A program made the translations under genes and the position numbers. Shown here piece after piece: positions 46,801 to 58,600 of a DNA stretch of 64,000 nucleotides. How positions within the stretch are numbered: position 1 is the first letter of the stretch; each line of letters begins with the position of its first letter. The notes below the pieces were generated by a model. The model saw only the letters and a program-made list of their open reading frames with translations, did no database searches and was not told the DNA's origin. This DNA comes from Emydura subglobosa. Taxonomy: Eukaryota > Chordata > Testudines > Chelidae. The stretch spans positions 18,163,999 through 18,227,998 of the forward strand of contig ML679969.1 of assembly GCA_007922225.1 (NCBI GenBank). Direction: 5' to 3'.

Positions 46801-48401
46801 GGAGTCAACGATTCAAAACCAGTCAAGGTCACCTCTGCTTTGACACAGGACCCACTGCAATAGCTGCCTCACATTGGTGTGCCTGAATACCACTGGTGAG
46901 TGCAAGGACTATTCCACTGGCCAGCCTGGGGAAGGCAAGTGACTCATTTGGCATTCTGGCCCTCAACACAAAGTAGCAGAAATTTCTAGGGTCTAGCACT
47001 GTGAAATGCTGAGCACCCAGTTCCCAGTGAAGTCAACTGCATCTCCCAGGAGGCATTCAGCACCTCACAGGATCAGGCCTATAGAGAGGGAGCTGAGGTG
47101 CAGGACTTGCTGCAGCAGTTCTCATTAGTCTGCACCACCGTGGGAACCCTTTGAAGGTCGGGCTTATTGCACAACCCGAGAAGAGGCAGGAGGCAGAATC
47201 TAGGTGTTAACATGAGGTGTCTGGGGATGGGAGAAGGATTCTACAGTGACAGGGGAGCAGCTCAAGTGGGAAAACCTCAACCTTTACGAGAACATGAATT
47301 TGTCAGATAATTAAGGGAGCATGATCTTACCACAGATGGTTTGGCTATTTTCTTTTCATATGCTCTCTCAGGTTGAATCTTTAATTAGGAGGACACCAAT
47401 GTTAAAACTTGGTTAATCTAACGGTTATTTGAATTAATTTTCTTCATCGGAATGATACTCAGATTGTCACTCATAAACTGAGGCCATAACTTGAACTGTA
47501 AGGGCCTGATTTTGGTCTCAAAGCCCAGCTTTACACAGCTGTAAGGTCTGACTGCAATGGTGTTACTCCAGCTTGATACCCCCAAAAGTGAGAGCAAAAT
47601 CAGGTGTCAAGGGTTCCCAAACATTTGTTCTACTGTTACGCAATATTCGAAGAGTCACCCTGCTATCACTGTAGTTTGTGTTGTAAGAATGAAAATAGTT
47701 TTTGTTCTAGCATAGAGATGTTTGGACAAGCGAAGTGAACTTTGGGATACGACCGGTGCATAGGTACTGGGTCAATTTCCCTGGCATTTCATCAGGAGAC
47801 AAGTTTTGAGCCTCAGACTTGTATCCCACAGCTACGGTCCAGGTTACATCCAGGAAGAGGTTTACGCATTGCCAAGAAGACCCACGGCTGGGTACATTCC
47901 CTTCACCATGAAGATGAGAGGGTGGGCCAAATTCTGACCTCAGTAGGTACAACTCCAGTAAAGGCAAGAAAGCTGCACCTGGGCTAAATTCAGACATGGT
48001 GAAATGCCATAGACGTCAATGTAGTTACACCAGGGACAGATTTGATCCCAAACATTTCAGAGGTTATTTTTTATCCGTTGGTCTGCAAGACACTTTTCCC
48101 TCTCAGAGGCATCTTAGCAGGTGCTTTGCAGTTGGGATAGTCATCACTTTCCTTCTTTCAGTACAGGATTCTCTGAAACATTTAGGTTCCATTGCAGGGG
48201 GGGTTGGTCTGCTATACTGTATGTCGGGTTATAAGTTTCAGGTACAAGATGATCCCACTAGTCTGATTATGCCTCTGTGACTGTTAGAGTAGTCTGTGGT
48301 TACAATTTGCTGGTTTAAAATATACAGATCTCAAATTTCAATAGGAAGTTGTTCATAATTATCTAAAATAGTAAAACAAACGCTCTCCACTGCTCTACAT
48401 T
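43886..48401. other. Intergenic and probable TMEM269 3' UTR, no further gene
   Basis: Long overlapping open frames near 45466-45988 on both strands lack known motifs. On the minus strand, downstream of the TMEM269 stop at 48402, the first canonical AATAAA noted is near 45868 (plus-strand TTTATT), so part of 45.9-48.4 kb may be a long 3' UTR. I found no coding feature in it. Confidence 0.35.
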
Positions 48402-48487
48402 TTAGGTAGACTTCTGCTTTCGCAGCATAGCTCCGACGAGATGCCAAGGCCCTTGGACCAGAATAAAAGCCTTCCCAGCTACAGTAT
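48402..48487 (-). CDS. TMEM269: TMEM269-like CDP-alcohol phosphotransferase family protein, last coding exon
   Basis: Entered through TATTTTCTGCAG, this short exon completes an Asp codon with the previous exon and reads TVAGKAFILVQGPWHLVGAM then LRKQKST, with TAA at 48402-48404. The splice is in phase and gives YAGDTVAGK across the joint. It is too short for an open-frame scan. A final transmembrane segment and basic tail are seen. Confidence 0.75.
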
Positions 48488-48809
48488 CTGCAGAAAATAC
48501 AGGCCAAGGTGGTTCAATGGAAGCCATAGACTGATGTTCATCTAGCCACTGACTCTTTTAAATACACATTTCCTAGTTGTACTCTGCAGCCATCTGCGCT
48601 GCATTGTGCCAACACTAGAAAGAGGTGCAATAGGTTTCCATCTTTCGCGAAAATGCAAACGCTGTTGCTCAAAAGGTCAGAAAGTAAAACTGTACTCCAT
48701 TTAAAAAAACCATCAGTTCTCCTCTCCTGTGTATTACAAATATATAGATACACACTTAAATAAACCTACTCTATTTTCATGCCAACTAGGATATTTCATT
48801 GGGTTAGGC

Positions 48810-49119
48810 CAGGGTTGACCAAGCTACGGCCCACCAGACCATTTCATGAGGCCCACAGCCTGCTTCAACACAATATACTAACTGCCAACTCATTAGTGTT
48901 TTGTCATGTTTACATCATTTTAGTTTACACAAGTGTGTAAATAGACAATACTGTACATAGAAACAACCTATCTTAATACACATGAAACAAGCTGAACTTA
49001 AAATATAAATCAAGAAGGTGACTTTAAATCTTATTAAAAGCTGTAGAATCTGTTTGGCCCACCCAAGAGTGTGCTTAGGTTTATGTGGCCCTCCTGTGTG
49101 ATAAGATTGGGCACCACTG
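48810..49119. mobile_element. Non-autonomous hAT-like element
   Basis: Starts CAGGGTTGACCAAGCTACGG and ends, in reverse complement, CAGTGGTGCCCAATC. This is the CAGNGGTNNCCAA type seen in hAT MITEs. Flanks do not show a clear 8-bp duplication. Confidence 0.65.
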
Positions 49120-51578
49120 GGAGGATGGTAAGTAGCCATTTTCAAATCAACATCTCAGTGTTTAAGATACTTAGTGTTTCGGATACTGATCTCAGCCTTC
49201 CTGAGCTTCTTCCAGAGCTACAGCAGAGCTTGTGAAGGAGTCTAGGGCCCAGGAGTAGTGAGAGGACACCCCTTGTGGGTGTCTACTGCCCTACGGCTCT
49301 AGAAGAAGCAAAGAACGTTGTAAATTCATGATTTTAAGCAGCATAAAAATCTGAAAATGAATTTCTCATCTTAAACCCACACAGTGTTTTCTTGTAAAGA
49401 ATATGTACACTCACCTCTACATCAAACCCTCAAATATCTGGGGAGAGTTTAAATGAAGTTTCTCCATTAACAAGTGTTAAACTTCACGTTAGTTATTACT
49501 TGTGGTGTCAGAGAGCAGGCACTACATAAACACTTTGAAACAGGCTGGGGAACTGCAGGAACTGCATTAACACAGATATTTCCTACCACTCCAGTTTGAA
49601 AGCGTTATTTGAAGTGACAAGACATCCCCTCACAGTTACGTTCAAGTACGTATGATTGCAATGATGAAAACTTTAGTAAGGATTAGGCAACTCATGGATG
49701 TGAACACAGGATAAGTCTTCATTTAGGTCACAGATGTCGCCTTTGGCAGGTTATCACAGTGACACATGAAGCTCTCATCATCTACACAATACCTAGGATG
49801 CAGTTAAACTTTCGTGCTCCACAAGGCGACTGGGAAGAAGATGTAAGTAGTGGACCAAACGAGATAGTAGAGAGAGACTATTGGATAGGAAGAGAAAAAA
49901 ACCATCAGGATACCTGCAACAGGAAAGTAGCACAGAAAAGTAGGTCAGATACAATTTACAAGGATAACAAATGTAAATATGCATTTCACACACTTCCCCA
50001 AATCCCTGCCTTTCTGTCACTGAAAGATTTTCTAGCAGGTATTGTCTAGGTCTGAGACTGAAAAATTCTATTCACTGCTGGAAATAAATCCTTTTAAAAA
50101 ACCCAGAAAGAGGTTTTTTCGTATGATCTGGTCTTTTCTTGTACCTTTCACAGCATGTAACTCTAGCAAAAGGAGCCATTTCCACCTGTCTAATGTACTT
50201 ATGATCTTAACAAAGAAATATGTAATCCAGGAAAGTAATAGCTGCCAGAGATGGTCTTCTGTATAGAAGCAAAAACCTACTGCCTTCAAGGAGATTTCTG
50301 TCAAAATCTTTAACACAAACATTAAAAGATCCCGCTAGATGCAGAGGTAATGCCATTCCCATCTCAGATTCTCTGCTGTGCCATATACACCTACTATTCA
50401 AAGATTTAACACTTCAACTCTCTCTTATCCTATTGCCTTCCTGCAGCACAGGGCACAGTACAGCTGTCAGCTCGGTGAACCAGTTCCATGACCCCAGCCT
50501 TATACACGCACAAGTACCATGCTTCTGCAATTTCCATGCCATTTCTATTAAGTCTGACAAAATAATTTTCTAGCTGCTTTCACTGCTCCATTTCAGGGTT
50601 CTAAAAACAAAACAAGCCACGGTCTGTTATCTGTGGCTGGTAAAACTGCAGAATTAATGTTGCCGGTGGGCATTTATAGAGGTGTTGATTGGATATATTG
50701 GAGTAAATTTGATTTGAGCAATCAACTAGCAGGAATACAGCACAATTCTGAAGACTGTTTTTTTTTTTAAATTCCCTTCTTACTAGCCTTTCTTAATGGA
50801 GAGGTATTTTAAAAATAGAGCTAACAAAATTACAGTGAATAAAGTATGAATGAAAAATGCAATTGTCCAGTAGGAGTTGCTGGGTATTTTACACTTTCCT
50901 CTGAAACAGCTCCCTCTGAAACATTCCCAGAGAAAGGAGACTGACTGAGCTAGATGGACTATTGATAGGATCTGGCGTGACACTTCCTATGTTTCTGAAC
51001 CATCTAGGTTTATTTCAGGTAGGAGGAAGCATGATCTCAGAGTTTGAGCACGGCAATTGAGAGTTGGGAAACTGGTTCTATTCCTAGCCCAACCATGGCC
51101 ACTGTGTGAATTTATGCAAGTGATTTCTGTGCCTGTGTCTGTTTGCCCAGGCCTAAAAACTGAGAAAATTTCTTCCCCATTTTGTAGAGTGCATTCACAA
51201 CATCTCCGATGACAGGCACTATAGACGTTCCATGTATTATTCATTTTGCTTCTCTTAAAGAGGCATATGCTGTATTCAGCTGAATAACAAACCCCTCATG
51301 TTTCAAGCACGTGTTAAAGAACTTATAAACTACATATTTATTTTAGGTTTACACTACCAAAAAGACATTTATATTTTCATACAGCTCCCAAGAACGCTGG
51401 GTCACATTAGTTTACCCTTTCCATCAGTTGAGCTGAAAGATGAAGTCAGAGATGGAACTAGCTAATGACGGGCAGGCACTGTGCCTCCCCCTTGATGTGC
51501 AGAGTGGCTCACCCCTTGTGTGTATTAACAGAAACAAATGAAAGCCAAGGTTTAGTGCTGGTTTGTTTTTAAGCTTAC
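49120..51578 (-). other. Intron of the TMEM269-like gene
   Basis: No exon recognised. A MIR-like SINE is likely at 51030-51200 (GATCTCAGAGTTTGAGCACG ... CCCATTTTGTAGAGTGCATT). Confidence 0.55.
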
Positions 51579-51779
51579 CCCCTGCATAGACCATTTTTTT
51601 CCAGAGCTGGGACTCCAGTACTTTGTCATGAGGATAGAAGCCCTGGTCAACCATGAACAGGATCATTACTATGGCTATAATGCGTAGAACCACCAGGTTG
51701 CCCCCTGTCAAGAGGTACGTGCCAGTCAGGAGGGAAGACGCATATGGACAGGGCAGACCTCGGTACATGAAAGGGATTC
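51579..51779 (-). CDS. TMEM269: TMEM269-like protein, transmembrane exon
   Basis: Between CTTGTAG and G|GTAAGC lie 201 bases, phase joined on both sides. They encode IPFMYRGLPCPYASSLLTGT, then YLLTGGNLVVLRIIAIVMIL and FMVDQGFYPHDKVLESQ. At least two hydrophobic spans are present, as expected for the C-terminal half of a CDP-alcohol phosphatidyltransferase-like membrane protein. Confidence 0.84.
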
Positions 51780-52708
51780 CTACAAGGAAGAGGAAACAAT
51801 GGGTGACTTTTCCTTTTAAAATTGCCACAAAGCTAGTAGACAGAGGATTCTGGGAAATAAAAAAAAATGTGTGGTTCAAATCTAAAAAGGGGCATGGACA
51901 GGTTAACCAAAAATCTGAACTGTTCTGCCCCTGTTTTATTTGTAATGCCTGAGATAACAAAAAATGAACCCTTAAAAAAAAAAATCAAACGTTTCACCAT
52001 TTTACTATGTGTATTTTCATTTCCCTCAGCTGGAAAAACATCAATGACTAGAAAGTAGATTTCATACTGTGCCCATCACTAGAGTACCTCAGTGCTGAGA
52101 AAAGGAATTGTAACAAAAGAGGATTCCAACCAAAACAGGGTGGTGGGCTAATTTTCCTCCCTCCTTCCCCTCGAGCAATCAGTTATATGTTTATTTCCCT
52201 CTTTTTTCCTCTCCTATCCTCCCTTAGAGGTTTTCTCCCTCTTGCTTTCCTTTCTTCCACCTCTCACTGCTACTATTGGAAGGGAAAATGTTGACATAAT
52301 TTACTTAGACTTCTGTAAGGCATTTGACGTGGTACCACACAACATTTTGATTAAAAAAAACCAGAATAATATAAAATATATAGATATATATATAATTTTA
52401 TAAATATAAAATTAACATGGCATAAATGAATTAAAAACTGGCTGATAGTCTCAAAATGTAACTGTAAATGGGGAACTGTCATCAAGCAGGTGTGTTTCAA
52501 GAGGGGTCCCACAAGGATTGGTTCTTGGCCCTATGCTATTTAACATTTTTATCAGTAACCTGGGAAAAAACAAAATCATCACTGAAAAAGTTTGCAGAGG
52601 ACACAAAAATTAGGCGAGTGGTAAATAATGAAGAGGACAGGTCACTGATTCAAAGTGATCTAGATTGCTTGGTAAACAGGGCACAAGCAGACAATATGCA
52701 TTTAATAC

Positions 52709-52998
52709 CTGTGGAACTCCTTGCCAGGAGATATTGTGAAGGCCAAGACTATAACGGGGTTAAAAAAAGAAATACACAAATTCATAGAGGATAGGTCCAT
52801 CTATGGCTATGAGCCAGACGGGCAGGAATTGCTGAGTGCCAGAAGTTGGGAATGGGAGACAGTGGATGGGTCACTTGATGATTTTGTCTGTTCTGTTCAT
52901 TCACTCTCAAGCACCTGGCGTTGGCCATTGTTGGAAGACAGGCTATGGGGCTAGATGGACCATTGGTCTGACCCAGTGCGGCCATTCTCATGTAATAC
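52709..52998 (+). mobile_element. CR1 3' end nested in older CR1
   Basis: Begins CTGTGGAACTCCTTGCCAGG and ends in GACCCAGTGCGGCCATTCTC followed by TAATAC. The same TAATAC stands just before it (52703-52708). This is a clear short target duplication. Confidence 0.8.
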
Positions 52999-53401
52999 GG
53001 ATAAACATAAAAGTATACATCTAGGAACAAAGAATGTAGGCCACATTTACAGGATGTGGGATTCTATCCTGGGAAACAGTGATTCTGTAAAAGATTTGGG
53101 GAGGATGATAGGGACTAGTCAGCTGAACTTGAGCTCCCAGTGTGAAACTGTGGCCATACTGGGTAATGTGATCCTGGGATGCATAAATGGGAATCTGGAG
53201 TAGGAGAGTAGAGAGGATATTTTATCTCTTGTGTTTGGCACTGGTGCGATTGTTGCTGGAATACTGTGTCCAAATCTGGTATTCACAATTCCAGAAGGAG
53301 GTTGATAAATTGGAGAGGGTTCAGAGAAGAGCCACGAGAATGATTAAAGGATTAGAAAACCTGCCTTATAATGATTGAGCTTCTTGAGTCTATCTATTTA
53401 G

Positions 53402-53803
53402 CTTAGCTTCACAGATTGTAAGGCCAGAAGGGACCACTGTGATCATCTAGTGTTCTAGTCTGACCTTTTGTACAGCTCAGGCCATAGAACTTCCTCAAGA
53501 TAATTCCTAGAGCAAATTTTTTAAGGAAAAAAAAAAAAAAAAAGCCAATCTTGATTTAAAAATTGTCAATGATGGGGAATACATTACAACCCGTGGTAAA
53601 TTGTCCTAGTGATTAATTACTCTCACTGTTAAAAATGTATGCCTTATTTCAGGTCTGAATTTGTCTAGCTTCACCTGCCAGCCACTGGCTCATGTTAGAC
53701 CTTTCTCTGTTAACCTGAAGAGTCCATTATTAAATATTCGTTCCCCAGGTAGGTACCTATCGACTGTAATCAAGTCACATTTTAACCTTCTTTTGTTAAG
53801 CTT
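53402..53803 (-). mobile_element. CR1 3' end inserted in opposite orientation
   Basis: Plus-strand wording AAGGCCAGAAGGGACCACTG, a T-rich to A-run joint at about 53519-53542, and TTAATTACTCTCACTGTTAA are the reverse complement of the CR1 3' region. The same region of the host CR1 lies next to it in + orientation, so the two make a long inverted repeat. Confidence 0.82.
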
Positions 53804-55397
53804 ATGGTTAAGGGGTGACTTAATTCAGTCTATACATACCTGTGTGGGGAACAAATATTTACTAACGGGCTCTTCAATCTAGCAGCGAAAAGTCTAACAT
53901 GGTTCAATGGCTGGAAGTTGAAGCTAGAGCAATTCAGACTGGAAATAAGGTGTAATTTTTAACAGTGAGGGTAATTAACCATTGGAACAATTTACCAGGG
54001 TCAGGGTGGATTTTCCATCACTGACTATTTTTAAATCAAGATGGGCTGTTTTTCTCAAAGCTCTGCTCTAGGGATCATTGTGGGGCAGGTCTTTGGCCTG
54101 TGCTATGCAGGCGATCAGACTAGATGATCACATGGCTTTTGAATCTATGAAAGACTAGCTCAAAGTGGTGTATTTTACACTTTGCTCCAAAGGTTGTAAG
54201 ATTGATTTATGGCCATTCCAGCCTCCTCCAGCAGCGAGTTCCAGAGCCTTAGAGCTGTTAGCATCTAAGCCCTATTTCCTTCTCTTGAGTTTCTGCCTCA
54301 TGGTAGATCAATTCCTTTGGAACGTAGCTATCAAAGGAGGCTGTATCATCAGCGACAGGCACTCTCTTAGGCAGCATTTCTAACCTTCAAAGTCTCCATG
54401 GAACTGGCTGAAGACTTTGAATCTGATCTAATATTTCTAACCCTGAAGGAAAAGGCCTAACTCCCAACACTTATTTTTTTTTCAGTTTAGTGGGGATCAA
54501 AAACAAATCATGAAAACATTTCTATGCACATTAGGTTTCTAGAAAACCTAAATTTGGGGCCCAAACTAGCTGAGACAGGAACACACTGCATACCCTGTAT
54601 GTGCTTTTCAAGTACTGCATGTCTCTTTTCCTAGCCATGGTGAGTGAAAGGCCAAAAGTCAACAAACCCCACGAGTGGTGAAGTGTAGATTTGTTATCTA
54701 CAAGCTTTTCGGTTTTCAGAGTTGAATGTGCTGTTAAAACACAGAGAGAGAGACTGATGTTGAAAGTCTCTAACACATACACATAGCATCTCACCCACTC
54801 TTCCACAGGGGGCAAAACTGTACCCACTGAAAGAAAAACCTGCTGGAGTGGGACAGAGACGAAGAAACTCCCCGAGGAAAACCCTGTGGTCCTGGGAGCC
54901 TGAAGCCTTTCATACTGCTCCCCATCCCCCAGGTACTGTCCTGCTCTCCCACACCCAGCAGCAGAGCTCCATCCCTGCTGCCTCGCACAACTCAGCACTA
55001 TCACGCACAGAGGTGCCATTACTTGCAGTAGCAGACATGAAAGGGACCCAATGAGAGGCACTGCTGTTTAGAGCAGCCTCAGAAACCTCACAGGGTGTGG
55101 GACATGCGGCTTCCCAGCCACAGGCCCAAATCCCACAGTTCGAAAAGGACTGTCCTGGGGTCCCAGGAAGGTGAAGGAGGGGAACCCACTGCAGGGCCAG
55201 CATTACTGTCTCACTCCATTTCCCCCTGCGGTGGGTGCTGCAGGCCCACGTTAGCAGAGAGTAGAGCAGAAGCTGAAGAAGCTCCTACAACTAGAAGGTA
55301 ATTCGCTTTCAGCCATTTACGCCTGGCTTATGTTCTGTTATTATTGGCTGTGATCATGCTCCAGACCCATGCAGAGAAAGTGAGATCACACACTTAC

Positions 55398-55541
55398 CAC
55401 TTGAGAAGAAGCACAAGCGGGCAAAGACTGCGAGCACATAGACGATAGCCAGCAACCCATCCAGGATCCCATGAGCCTGCAGCAGCAGAGCTGTGGCCAG
55501 ACCGAATGAGGTGAAGTCAGCAAAATCATCCAGCTTGGCAC
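55398..55541 (-). CDS. TMEM269: TMEM269-like protein, second half of the CDP-alcohol phosphotransferase motif
   Basis: Between CACTGCAG and AGTG|GTAAGT lie 144 bases encoding AKLDDFADFTSFGLATALLL, then QAHGILDGLLAIVYVLAVFA and RLCFFSS. The first residues supply the distal Asp pair of the family motif. Two hydrophobic helices follow. Phases fit exon 61951-62048 before it and 51579-51779 after it. Confidence 0.87.
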
Positions 55542-55794
55542 CTGCAGTGAGTGTGAAACAGCTGCTCAGTGACCACGCAACCTGATCCCAACGCCACAAA
55601 TGGCAGCAAGGCGCAGGAGGGTTTCCCAAGCAAGTGCTCTCAGGGTGAGCCTAGCATCACCCACAAGTGCACTTCTTCATGGACTGAACACGGTTAGCAC
55701 TATCGCCACCAGCATAACACTTACCTTACAGTAAGTAACTAAAGGAGCTCAATTTATTTAGCTGATTAAAGGTTAAAAGATGCCTTGATCATGA

Positions 55795-55985
55795 CCTGTA
55801 AGTGTCTAGACAGGGAGATTTCTGACAGCAGGGGGCTCTTTAATTCAGCAAAGGCAGAACAAGACCCAAAAGCTGGAAGTACAAGCTAGACAAATTCAAA
55901 GTGGAAATACGGCCTGATTTTTTAACCATGCAGATAATTAACCATTAGAACAGCTAAGTAAGGGAGGTGTGGATTATTTTCAGGC
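55795..55985 (+). mobile_element. CR1 fragment
   Basis: Contains AAAAGCTGGAAGTACAAGCT and CAAAGTGGAAATACGGCCTG, the 3' CR1 region. Short and old. Confidence 0.7.
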
Positions 55986-56689
55986 TTGGGCTCAAGTCAG
56001 GTAGATGATGGTGTGAAAGATGTTCAAGCTTTGGTGAATGGAAAGAGTCTTGTTTTAACCTTTAATTTTACAAACCACTTAGAACAGTCAGCTAGACACA
56101 TTTTAAACTGCCCCTACTTCGTGGTGCAACAGAGAGATCCTGCCTTCAGGCCTTCATCAGGGCACCATATGCCCTTCTGCAAAAGGGGAGAGCACTGAAC
56201 CCGGAGGACAGAGAGAGGAGATGGATCCTCCTGTCAAAAGGTTCATTTTTTGCCACCCAGTATTTCCGACCCATCCATGCTCAAGTTCTACTTAATGAAG
56301 AGGGGCTGCGTTCGGAGTTCAGGGCCTGCTATCTCTCACGGTGTGAGAAGCTCAGTTTGTAGAGTGGATGAGTTATGGCTACTCTTCAGTTTCTCGACTT
56401 CTAGAGAGCCTTCCTGTCCCCTCAAATGAGCTCTATTGTTCCTCCCCACCTTTCCCCAGCCCTTTCTCCCCAAGCCTTAGCTGAACTACTGAACTTGGCT
56501 TGTTTCACATTCAGTGCACAGTGATACACAAGATTTTCTCTCCCTCAAGGCAACCACCAACGTGAAAGAGCACCGAGAATCATCATCCCCTCTACACAAC
56601 AGATTCAAAAGAGCTCGCTGGGCCAGTAATGTTAATTTTCAATATGTCTTGGAACACTGAGGAAGTTCCAGAAGAAAGCTATTGTGCTG

Positions 56690-58600
56690 ACATTTTAAAG
56701 GTAAATGGGATGAGCCAGGTAATTATAAGCCTGTCAGTCTGACATCAACCATGAGCAAGATCATGGAGCAACTGATACAGGATTCAATTAATAAAGAATT
56801 AAATGAGGGGCTGGAAGTTATTTGCTTAATAAGTTTTTTAAGGTTTGCCATGACTCAGTTGCCACACAAACATTCCTTTATTAGTCCCGAAGGCCACTTG
56901 ATGTTGATAACATCCAAAATACAAATGTAAGCAGATATACCCATATTCGATATCCAGCAATGATACAGTGATAAGCATTGGCCAAAATACAACCAGATCA
57001 GGCCCGGGAGACACCTTCCCATGATGGTGTGACTCCAGAGAGATCAGGAAAAGCTCTGACAAGGAACCCCCAGAAACCTTGCTTTGTATACACTATAATG
57101 CACAAGGGATGTCATTGCTAATTACTGGACCTTAGCTGAAGTCAGCTGAAGCCGTTTACATCGTTTTGCCATATTTTTTCCTAGCTACTGGTCTAAGCAT
57201 TTCTAACTAATTATTTACTGCATCTGGGATCTACTTAACAAGTTCTCTTTATTTCTATTGCTTAGCCCAAACCTTAAATAAGAAAAACTCTGGTATTTCC
57301 AGGGTCAGTACAAGTTAAACACAAACAATCCTTCTTTCTCATGATCTAATCCTTTTTATCACATGCTTCGGGCCTATCACTCCCACACTCAATTTAAAGC
57401 CATAATTTACTGGGGTCTATTCCTACAGAAAAGTAATATAATCAACGCCAATCAACATGGATAAATGGAAAACAGATCCTGTCAGACTAACTTGATCTCT
57501 TTTTTTGAGGAAATTACAAGTTTGGTTGCCAAAGGTAATAGTGTTGACTTAATATACTTAGACTTCTGCAAGGCATTTAACATGGCACTGCACATTACAT
57601 GCATTAAAAGCTGCCTAACTGATAGGTCTCAAAACGTAATTGTAAACAGGGGATCATCGAGTGTGTGGGCTCCGACTCCTGGCCCTACGCTATTTAACAT
57701 TTTTATCAATGACCTGGAGGAAAACATAAAATCATCCCTGATAAAGTTTGCAGATGACAAAATTGGGGTATGATAAATAATGAAGAGGACAGGTCACTGA
57801 TTCAGACTGGGTGCAAGCAAACAATATGCATTTTAATACGGATACATGTGAATGTCTGCATCTAGGATCAGAGACCGCAGGCCCTATTTACAGGATGGCA
57901 TCTCTATCCTGGGAAACAGAGACCAGAAAAGATTTAGGGATCATGGTGGACAATTGGCTGAATATGACTTCCCAGTGTGATGGTGTGGCCAAAAGAGCCA
58001 ATGTATCCTGGGATGCATAAACAGGGGAATCTGGTGTAGGAGAGTGGAGAGGATATTTTACCTCTGCATTGGCACTGCTGCTGGAATACCATGTCCAGAT
58101 CTGGTGTTCACAGTTCAAAAAGGATGTTGATAAATTGGAGAGGTTTCAGAGAAGAGCCATGAGAATGATTAAAGGATTAGAAAATCTGCTTTATAGTGAT
58201 AGAATTTCTTGAGTCTATCTGTTCAGCCTAACAAAGGGAAGGTTAAGGGGTGACTTGATCACACTCTGTAAGTACCTATACAGGGAACAAATGTTTAAGA
58301 ATGAACTCTTCAATTTAGCAGAGAAAGGTCTAGTATGATCCAGTGACTGGAAGTTGAAGCTAGACAAATTCAGAGTGGAAATATGTAAAATTTTAGCCGC
58401 GAGAGTAATTAACCACTGGAAAAATTTACCAAAGGTTGTGTTGGAGCCTCCATCATTGACAATTTTTAAATCAAGATTGGATGTTTGTTCTAAAAGATCT
58501 GCTCTAGGGATTATTTTAAGTAAATTCTCTGGCCTGTGTTATCCAGAAGATCAGACTAGATGATCACAGTGGTCCCTTCTGGCCTGGGATCTATGAATGT
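56690..58600 (+). mobile_element. Old CR1 LINE split by an LTR-like insertion
   Basis: The 5' part (NYKPVSLTST-like text at 56718) stops near 56820 and resumes near 57428 with CAATCAACATGGATAAATGG. Palm blocks ([16 protein letters not shown] near 57690, IKFADD near 57745) and the 3' end GATGATCACAGTGGTCCCTT at 58560 follow. Many stops mark an old copy. Confidence 0.84.
56820..57428 (-). mobile_element. Probable solo LTR inside the CR1
   Basis: About 605 bases foreign to the CR1. The minus-strand reading begins TGTAGGAATAGACCCCAGTA, has AATAAA near its end (plus TTTATT near 56877), and ends AAGCA. No internal coding region. No clean target duplication was found, so borders and class are tentative. 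Confidence 0.5.

Larger units (their letters stand above)
52250..54150 (+). mobile_element. Old CR1 LINE, with two later CR1 insertions
   Basis: The host copy runs from ENVDIIYLDFCKAFDVVPHN-like text at 52290 to a 3' end near 54150 (GATCAGACTAGATGATCACA). A different CR1 3' end lies inside at 52709-52998, flanked by TAATAC. A minus-strand CR1 3' end interrupts it at about 53402-53803, after which the host resumes with GGTTAAGGGGTGACTTAATT. Confidence 0.85.
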
